Below, piece by piece: positions 57,653-64,000 of a stretch of DNA of 64,000 nucleotides. The DNA comes from Alphaproteobacteria bacterium (lineage in GTDB: Bacteria; Pseudomonadota; Alphaproteobacteria; Sphingomonadales; Sphingomonadaceae). The notes beneath the pieces were generated by a model, which worked only from the letters and a program-made list of their open reading frames with translations, did not search any database and had not been told where the DNA came from. The stretch is taken from contig JAUHWC010000005.1 of NCBI GenBank assembly GCA_030424845.1, forward strand, positions 51,001 through 115,000, written 5' to 3'. A program made the translations under genes and the position numbers. Position 1 is the first letter of the stretch. Each line of letters begins with the position of its first letter.

Positions 57653-59106
57653 TGGACCTCCTCCTTCTTCACCAGGACGCTCTGCGGCAGGGTATCCCCT
57701 TCGCCCGGGTTCTGGGTCGGCCCCGGGGTGATGCCGGCGGTGCGGATGGGCGTGTTCTCGCCCTGCTTCCCGCCTGCCCCATGCGGCTTGGGTACAGCGG
57801 CCATCAGCCGCAACAGATACCAGGTGCCGACAGAGAAGACCGCGAAATAGACCACCACGAAGGCCAGCAGCGATGCCGCCACGGCAGGCGCATCCAGCGG
57901 GCTCGCGGCATCGGCAGTGCGCAGCAGGCCATAGATCACGTAAGGCTGCCGCCCGACCTCGGTAGTGATCCAGCCGGCAATCACCGCCACGAAGCCCGAT
58001 GGCCCCATGACCAGCGCGGCACGGTGCAGCAGGCTCCAGTCATAGAGCCTGCCCTTCATTCGGGCGAACAGGCTCCACATGCCAAGGCCCATCATGGCAA
58101 CACCGATGGCGACCATGATGCGGAAGGCCCAGAACACCATGAAGACGGGCGGCTGCTCGTCATCGGCCACCGTGTCCAGCCCCTCGATCGGGGCATCGAG
58201 GTCATGCTTCAGGATCAGGCTGGAGAGCTTGGGAATGCCCACCGCATAATCCAGCCGCTGCTCCTCGTCATTGGGGATGCCGAAGAGATAGAACGGCGCA
58301 CCATCGGGATGGCTTTCGTAATGCCCTTCCATCGCCATCACCTTGGCCGGCTGGTGCTCCATGGTGTTGAGGCCGTGCATGTCGCCGACGAAGATCTGGA
58401 TCGGGGCCACGATGGCCGCCATCCACATCGCCATGGAAAACATCTTGCGGGCATGAGCATTGGCCTTGTCCTTCAGCAAGTGCCATGCTCCCACGGCGCC
58501 GACCACGAAGGCCGTCGTCAGGTAAGCTGCCGTCACGGTGTGGACCAGCCGGTAAGGGAAGCTGGGGTTGAAGATGATTTCGATCCAGCTCGGCCCGGGC
58601 AGGAACTGGCCGTTCGCGCCCAACTCGAAGCCGGTCGGGGTCTGCATCCAGCTGTTCACCGAGAGGATCCAGAACGCCGAGACGAATGTGCCCGCCGCCA
58701 CCATCAGCGTGGCGAAGAAGTGCAACTTCCTGCCCACCTTCTCCATGCCGAACAGCATCACGCCAAGGAAGCCCGCCTCGAGGAAGAAGGCAGTCAGCAC
58801 CTCGTATGCCATCAACGGGCCGATCACCGGGCCTGCAACGTCGGAAAAGACCGACCAGTTGGTGCCGAACTGGTAGGACATCACGATCCCGCTGACCACG
58901 CCCATGGCAAAGGCAATGGCGAAGATCTTCAGCCAGTACCTGAACAGGTCGAGGTAAACCGCCTTCCCGGTCTTCAACCACAGCCCTTCTAGCACCGCGA
59001 GATAGCTGGCCAGCCCGATCGAGAACGCCGGGAAGATGAAGTGGAAGCTTACCGTGAAGGCAAACTGGATGCGCGCCAGCAATATGGCATCAAGAGACTC
59101 AAACAT
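57649..59106 (-). CDS. cydA: Cytochrome bd-type quinol oxidase subunit I
   Basis: LLARIQFAFTVSFHFIFPAFSIGLASYLAVLEG, GRQPYVIYGLLRTADA. Confidence 0.97.
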   Translation of the reverse strand: MFESLDAILLARIQFAFTVSFHFIFPAFSIGLASYLAVLEGLWLKTGKAVYLDLFRYWLKIFAIAFAMGVVSGIVMSYQFGTNWSVFSDVAGPVIGPLMAYEVLTAFFLEAGFLGVMLFGMEKVGRKLHFFATLMVAAGTFVSAFWILSVNSWMQTPTGFELGANGQFLPGPSWIEIIFNPSFPYRLVHTVTAAYLTTAFVVGAVGAWHLLKDKANAHARKMFSMAMWMAAIVAPIQIFVGDMHGLNTMEHQPAKVMAMEGHYESHPDGAPFYLFGIPNDEEQRLDYAVGIPKLSSLILKHDLDAPIEGLDTVADDEQPPVFMVFWAFRIMVAIGVAMMGLGMWSLFARMKGRLYDWSLLHRAALVMGPSGFVAVIAGWITTEVGRQPYVIYGLLRTADAASPLDAPAVAASLLAFVVVYFAVFSVGTWYLLRLMAAVPKPHGAGGKQGENTPIRTAGITPGPTQNPGEGDTLPQSVLVKKEEVQ

Positions 59107-59156
59107 TCGCTGATCCTCGCGTTCGGTCAGGGAGCCGGACAGGCTCTATGAAATGG

Positions 59157-59300
59157 CTACTTGGCGGTCGCCTTGCGCCAGCGGTAAAGCGTCTTTTCGG
59201 AGATGCCGTATTCACGGCAGCTTTCGGTCACGCCCTTGCCGGCTGCGATCATCTTTTCGATGGCGCGGCATTTCGCGTCCTTGTCGGGGATGGCGGTCAT
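59157..59300 (-). CDS. 47-aa helix-turn-helix protein (transposase-OrfA-like HTH), overlapping the sulP stop
   Basis: MTAIPDKDAKCRAIEKMIAAGKGVTESCREYGISEKTLYRWRKATAK*; ATGA overlap with SulP stop. Confidence 0.75.
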   Translation of the reverse strand: MTAIPDKDAKCRAIEKMIAAGKGVTESCREYGISEKTLYRWRKATAK

Positions 59301-61057
59301 CAGATCAGTCCTCTTGCCATTTCATGGTCAGTAGGTTCGGGCGGCTCGCCATTGTCCCTGGCCAGTTCCGACCATGCGCGATCCTGTGACAGGAACACGC
59401 GGCCATTCAGCTCTTCGAGGAAATGGGTGCCATTGAGCCTGTCCATCACCGGCCCCTTCACCTCGGAAAGGTGCAGGCCGATGCCCCCGTCGGACAAGCG
59501 GTGGTTGATCGCCTCCAGGCTTTCGAGCCCGGTTGCGTCAATCGCGTTCACCGCGCTGCACATCAGGATCACGTGGCGCAGTTCGGGCCTTTCGGCCACG
59601 CGCTCCAGCACATATTCCTCCAGCCAGCGGGCGTTGAGATAGGTGAGGCTTTCATCGATGCGGATCGAAAGAAGGTGCGGCAGGGTGAGCACCTTGTGCC
59701 GCTCGACATTTCGGAAATGCTCGGTTTCCGGCACGCGGCCGACGATGGCGGCATGCGGGCGCGAGGCCTTCCAGAGATAGAGCAGCAGGCCAAGCAGCAC
59801 GCCCGCGATCACGCCCATTTCCACGCCCGCCAGCAGCGTGGCGATGATGGTGGCCATGTGAGCGGAAAAGTCCGCCTTGGAATAGTTCCACAAGCGGCCC
59901 GGTGTCTTCAGGTCCACAAGGCTCAGCACTGCAACGATGATGGTCGCTGCCAGAGTGGCAATCGGCAAGTGGAACAGCAGCGGGGTCAGGAACAGCGAGG
60001 CCAGCGCAATGCCGCCGGCGGTATAGGCCCCGGCAGCAGGCGTCTGCGCGCCGGCATCGAAGTTCACCACCGAACGGGCAAAGCCGCCCGTCACCGGATA
60101 TCCGCCCGAAAACGCCGAGGCGATGTTGGAAGCGCCAAGGCCCACCAGTTCCTGGTCAGGCGCGATGCGCTGGCGGCGCTTGGCAGCGAGCGTCTGGGCC
60201 ACGGAGACACTTTCGACAAAGCCGATGATGGAGATCAGCAGCGCGGGCACCCACAATTGGGCGATCAGGTCAGGATTCGTGCTCGGCAGCGCAAATGGCG
60301 GCAGGCCTTGCGGCACAGCGCCCACCAGCGCCACGTCCCTGCCGCCAAGGTCGAACACCAGCACGGCGAGGATGGTGACGGCAACCGCGATCACCGGCCC
60401 CGCCTTGGCGGCCATGCCCGCGCCCTTCTTCGTCATGCCCAGCTTTTCGAGCAGCGGGGCAAAGCCCTTGCGCACCCAGAACAGGAATGCGGTCGCCCCG
60501 GCACCGATGGCAAGCGTGTGGAAATTGGTATCCGGCAGGTTGGCAACGAGCGCGCCGAGCATGTCGGGCCAGTTGTCGCCGCCACCCGAAATGCCCAGCA
60601 GGTGGCGCAATTGGCTGGTCGCGATCAGCACGCCCGAAGCGGTGATGAAACCGGCGATCACCGGGTGCGACAGCAGGTTTGCCAGAAAGCCCAGGCGCAG
60701 GAAACCGAGCACCGCCAGCATCACCCCCGAAAGCGCGGCCAGCGTGATCGCGGCTTCAAGATATTCCGCCGTGCCTTGCGCTGCCACCGCGCCGGCCGCG
60801 CTGGCCGTCATCAGCGAGATGACGGCCACCGGGCCAACGGCCAGCGTCCGGCTGGTGCCGAAGACTGCATAGGCGACCAGGGGAAGGATCGAAGCATAAA
60901 GCCCCACCACCGGCGGCAATCCCGCGAGCAAGGCGTAAGCCAGGCTCTGCGGGATGAGCATGATGGTGACGATGACCGCCGCCAGCATGTCTGCCGTCAG
61001 GATTTCGCGGTTATATTGCGCGCCCCATTCGAGGATCGGAAAATAGCGGCGAAACAT
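59300..61057 (-). CDS. SulP family sulfate permease/anion transporter with STAS domain
   Basis: MLIPQSLAYALLAGLPPVVGLYASILPLVAYAVFGTSRTLAVGPVAVISLM; C-terminal STAS-like NAIDATGLESLEAI. Confidence 0.95.
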   Translation of the reverse strand: MFRRYFPILEWGAQYNREILTADMLAAVIVTIMLIPQSLAYALLAGLPPVVGLYASILPLVAYAVFGTSRTLAVGPVAVISLMTASAAGAVAAQGTAEYLEAAITLAALSGVMLAVLGFLRLGFLANLLSHPVIAGFITASGVLIATSQLRHLLGISGGGDNWPDMLGALVANLPDTNFHTLAIGAGATAFLFWVRKGFAPLLEKLGMTKKGAGMAAKAGPVIAVAVTILAVLVFDLGGRDVALVGAVPQGLPPFALPSTNPDLIAQLWVPALLISIIGFVESVSVAQTLAAKRRQRIAPDQELVGLGASNIASAFSGGYPVTGGFARSVVNFDAGAQTPAAGAYTAGGIALASLFLTPLLFHLPIATLAATIIVAVLSLVDLKTPGRLWNYSKADFSAHMATIIATLLAGVEMGVIAGVLLGLLLYLWKASRPHAAIVGRVPETEHFRNVERHKVLTLPHLLSIRIDESLTYLNARWLEEYVLERVAERPELRHVILMCSAVNAIDATGLESLEAINHRLSDGGIGLHLSEVKGPVMDRLNGTHFLEELNGRVFLSQDRAWSELARDNGEPPEPTDHEMARGLI

Positions 61058-61120
61058 CCTGTTGCGACCCGGAGGGTTCCTTCCAATTCGTGTTGCTGTC
61101 TGAGCGTTACTGTGTGAGCG

Positions 61121-62347
61121 TTATTGGGCGATCATGTTGCCGGGACCGGCCAGCCATTCACGGCCCTTGAGCATCCCGTTCCAGTAGATCCACGGCAGCG
61201 CGTCAGCCTTCAGCATCCAGCTGAGGCGCGCGGGCTTGGTGCCGTCCACCAACCAGGTGGGGAAGCTGGGCATCAGCTTTCCGCCATAACCGAATTCGGC
61301 GAGCACGATCTTGCCGCGTTCCACTGTCAGCGGGCAGGAGCCGTATCCGTCGTAAGCCACGGTCGGTTCCAGTCCGTCGAGCACGCGCAGCGCGTTGACC
61401 GCTACCACCGGGGCCTGCTTGCGGGCAGCGGCTGCAGTCTTGGCATTGGGCGCGCTGCACCCGTCACCCAGTCCGAAGACATTGGGGTATCTGTTGTGGC
61501 GCAGGCTGAACTGGTCGACATCGACAAAACCGCTTGTCGCGGCCAGCGGGCTGTTGCGAATGAAATCCGGTGCAACCTGCGGCGGGACGACATGCATCAT
61601 ATCGAACTCCACCTGCTCCTCGCCGTCCTTGCCCTTGAAGGTGGCGACCTTGCCGGGGCCATCGACGGCTACCAGATTGCTCTCCAGCTCCAGGTCGATG
61701 CCGTATTTCTCGACATAGCTCATCAGCGCGGGAACATAATCGGCCACCCCGAACAGCACGGCTCCGGCGTTGCGGAACTGCACTTCGATATCGCCGAGCA
61801 CGCCGCCGCGCAGCCAATGGTCGCAGGACAGGTACATGCTCTTTTGCGGAGCACCGGCGCATTTGATCGGCATGGGCGGCTGGGTGAAGAGCGCGCGGCC
61901 CTTCTTCATCTGCTGCACCAGCTGCCAGGTATAGGGCGAGGTATCCGCGCCATAGTTGGAGGTGACGCCGTTCTTGCCCAGCGTATCGCGCAGCCCCTCG
62001 ATCTGGTCCCAGTCCAGCTTGATGCCGGGGGCGACGACAAGCATGTCGTAGGACACGGTGTCGCCGCTGGCGGTGGTGAGGCTGTTGTTGTCCGGATCGA
62101 AACTGGCGACATGCTGGTTGATCCAGGTGGTGCCCTTGGGGATCACGCTGGACATCGGGCGGCCCGTCACCGCCACGTCGAACACGCCGCCGCCAACCAT
62201 GGTCCAGCCCGGCTGGTAGTAATGCTCGGTAGCGCCGTCGATCAGCACGATATCGAGGTCGGGGCGGCGCTTGAGCATGCTGGACGCCGTGGCGATACCC
62301 GCGGCCCCTGCTCCGACGATTGCGACCGTGTGCTTGTATTGTGCCAT
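61121..62347 (-). CDS. sqr: Sulfide:quinone oxidoreductase-like FAD oxidoreductase
   Basis: VAIVGAGAAGIATASSMLKRRPDLDIVLIDGATEHYYQPGWTMVGGG; Cys-containing IKCAGAPQKSMYLSC and YDGYGSCPLTV. Confidence 0.9.
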   Translation of the reverse strand: MAQYKHTVAIVGAGAAGIATASSMLKRRPDLDIVLIDGATEHYYQPGWTMVGGGVFDVAVTGRPMSSVIPKGTTWINQHVASFDPDNNSLTTASGDTVSYDMLVVAPGIKLDWDQIEGLRDTLGKNGVTSNYGADTSPYTWQLVQQMKKGRALFTQPPMPIKCAGAPQKSMYLSCDHWLRGGVLGDIEVQFRNAGAVLFGVADYVPALMSYVEKYGIDLELESNLVAVDGPGKVATFKGKDGEEQVEFDMMHVVPPQVAPDFIRNSPLAATSGFVDVDQFSLRHNRYPNVFGLGDGCSAPNAKTAAAARKQAPVVAVNALRVLDGLEPTVAYDGYGSCPLTVERGKIVLAEFGYGGKLMPSFPTWLVDGTKPARLSWMLKADALPWIYWNGMLKGREWLAGPGNMIAQ

Positions 62348-62395
62348 TGTTTGCGATCCTCAGGGTTTGGACGGGCGAACGGGCATCGCCTCTTG

Positions 62396-62815
62396 TCAGG
62401 ATTTGCTGGTAGCCAGCCTGTGCAGCAGCATCCCGCCGACCATGGCGAGAACGAAGGTGCCGATCGCCGCGATGTCGGGTGCCGTGCCGAGCGAGGCGAT
62501 GGCAGGGCCAGGGCACAATCCGCCCAGGCCCCAACCTGCGCCGAACAGCACCGCGCCGCCCACCAGCTTGCCATCGATGTGGCGCGTGCCGGGAAGGTGG
62601 AAGGTCGTGTCGACAAGCGGCTTGACCATGCGCGGCTGGATCACCCATGCCACGGCCATCACCAGCAGTGCGCCGCCCATGACGAAGGCCAGCGTCGGGT
62701 CCCAGGCTCCGAACAGGTCCAGGAAACCGCGCACGCGCGCAGGATCGGTCATGCCGGAAACGGTCAGGCCGATGCCGAAGATCACGCCGGAAATCAGGGT
62801 CAGGATCTGTTTCAT
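62396..62815 (-). CDS. YeeE/YedE family membrane protein (DUF6691-like)
   Basis: GVIFGIGLTVSGMTDPARVRGFLDLFGAWDPTLAFVMGGAL, GLGGLCPGPAIASL. Confidence 0.87.
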   Translation of the reverse strand: MKQILTLISGVIFGIGLTVSGMTDPARVRGFLDLFGAWDPTLAFVMGGALLVMAVAWVIQPRMVKPLVDTTFHLPGTRHIDGKLVGGAVLFGAGWGLGGLCPGPAIASLGTAPDIAAIGTFVLAMVGGMLLHRLATSKS

Positions 62816-63261
62816 CACCACCCCCATCCCAGCGCATTGGCGATCGCGACGGTCACGATGCCGCTGGCCATGAACACCATGGTGGCGGTGATCGAACGAC
62901 GCGACAGGCGCGACATGCCGCACACGCCGTGGCCACTGGTGCAGCCAGAGCCCATGCGGGTGCCGAATCCAACCAGCAGTCCGGCCGCGGCGAGCAGAGG
63001 GAGGGAGGGGGAGTAGCTCACCGTGGCCGGACCGAAGACCAGTGCATAGGCCAGACCGCCCAGCACCAGCCCAACTATGAAATTCAACGCCATGATCCAG
63101 GGCGGACCGCTGTCGGCAATGCCGGTTGCGCGGGCCAGCAGGCCGCTGACACCGGCAATGCGGCCGGCACCCAGCAGCATGACTGCTGCCGAAATACCGA
63201 TCAGCACCCCGCCGATCAGGCCGCCGACGGGATCGGCATCAGGGAAACCGGGGATCGTCAT
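62815..63261 (-). CDS. YeeE/YedE family membrane protein
   Basis: [51 protein letters not shown]. Confidence 0.92.
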   Translation of the reverse strand: MTIPGFPDADPVGGLIGGVLIGISAAVMLLGAGRIAGVSGLLARATGIADSGPPWIMALNFIVGLVLGGLAYALVFGPATVSYSPSLPLLAAAGLLVGFGTRMGSGCTSGHGVCGMSRLSRRSITATMVFMASGIVTVAIANALGWGW

Positions 63262-64000
63262 ACCGCGTTCACCGGAATCTTGATGTAGCTCACGCCATTG
63301 GATTCAGGCGCGGGCATGTGACCGCCGCGAATGTTCACCTGCACCGAAGGCATGATGAGTTCGGGCAGGTCGAGCGTGGCGTCGCGCTTGGTGCGCATGG
63401 CCACGAAGTCATCCTCGCTCACCCCGTCATGGACGTGCACATTGTTGTCGCGCTGTTCGCCCACGGTGGATTCCCAGGCGTAGACATCTCGGCCCGGCGC
63501 CTTGTAGTCATGGCACATGAACAGGCGCGTCTCGCGCGGCAGTTCCAGCAGGCGGCGGATGGACTTGAAGAGCTGGCGGGCATCGCCGCCGGGGAAGTCA
63601 GCCCTGGCCGTGCCGTAATCGGGCATGAACATCGTATCGCCCAGGAAGGCGGCATCACCGATGATATAGACCATGTCGGCAGGCGTATGGCCCGGCATAT
63701 GCAGCGAAATCGCCTTGATGTTGCCGATGTTGAAGGTGTGACCGTCCTCGAACAGGTGGTCGAACTGGGAACCGTCACGCTCGAAGTCGGTCCCGGCATT
63801 GAACAGTTTGCCGAAGACTTCCTGCACATGGGTTATCTGCTGGCCGATGGCGAGCTTACCACCGAGCTTTTCCTGCAGATAGGGCGCGGCAGAAAGATGG
63901 TCGGCATGTGCGTGGGTTTCGAGAAGCCACGTCACTTTCAGATTATGCGAAATGACATAGTCAATAACCGCGTCCGCCGAGGCAAAAGAGGTTCGGCCGG
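63258..64000 (-). CDS. MBL-fold persulfide dioxygenase-like hydrolase, 5' truncated by window end
   Basis: Frame open to 64000 (GRTSFASADAVIDYVISHNLKVTWLLETHAHADHLSAAPYLQEKLGGKLAIGQQI); THAHADH motif; HMPGHTPAD. Confidence 0.92.
   Translation of the reverse strand, partial: GRTSFASADAVIDYVISHNLKVTWLLETHAHADHLSAAPYLQEKLGGKLAIGQQITHVQEVFGKLFNAGTDFERDGSQFDHLFEDGHTFNIGNIKAISLHMPGHTPADMVYIIGDAAFLGDTMFMPDYGTARADFPGGDARQLFKSIRRLLELPRETRLFMCHDYKAPGRDVYAWESTVGEQRDNNVHVHDGVSEDDFVAMRTKRDATLDLPELIMPSVQVNIRGGHMPAPESNGVSYIKIPVNAV

Noticed and set aside
61124-63016. 630-aa antisense ORF
   Set aside because: Shadow of SQR and YeeE genes; composition typical of antisense GC-rich DNA.
1-64000. CRISPR array, rRNA operon, prophage structural genes or intact IS elements
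   Set aside because: No regularly spaced repeats, rRNA-like stretches, capsid/terminase motifs or paired transposase with inverted repeats were seen.

Overview
The window looks like an alphaproteobacterial chromosome segment, probably Sphingomonadales/Erythrobacteraceae (inferred from gene content and protein style). Backbone genes flank what appears to be a ~27.3 kb genomic island at about 7857-35188. The island abuts a tRNA-Gly(CCC) gene at 35171-35244(-), carries a P4-type tyrosine integrase next to the tRNA, has a near-perfect direct copy of the tRNA 3' end at its far edge (7857-7873), and has TGGCCCCCA repeats near both ends. Its cargo is almost entirely catabolic: two LacI regulators, AKR, GH13, Gfo/Idh, MFS sugar transporter, GH36 alpha-galactosidase, GH68, GH32, ROK fructokinase, a TPR/2OG-oxygenase + flavin-dependent halogenase + TonB receptor triad, and a De Ley-Doudoroff-type galactose/galactonate cluster with a GntR/FCD regulator. 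I read two operator families by eye: CAATCGATTG palindromes (LacI type) and CAATTAT-N3-ATAATTG (GntR/FCD type). Backbone highlights: a KdpE-like regulator with an in-frame amber codon, a fba-HAD-dhaL-dhaK operon, cysDNC/cysQ/TSUP sulfur genes, a decayed LMW tyrosine phosphatase, a phytase/PhoX/TonB operon with a candidate PHO box, a cydAB operon with a tiny DUF2474-like gene, a 47-aa HTH protein overlapping sulP, and an SQR/YeeE/persulfide-dioxygenase-like cluster. No rRNA, CRISPR array or complete IS element was seen. All family calls were made by eye, without database searches.
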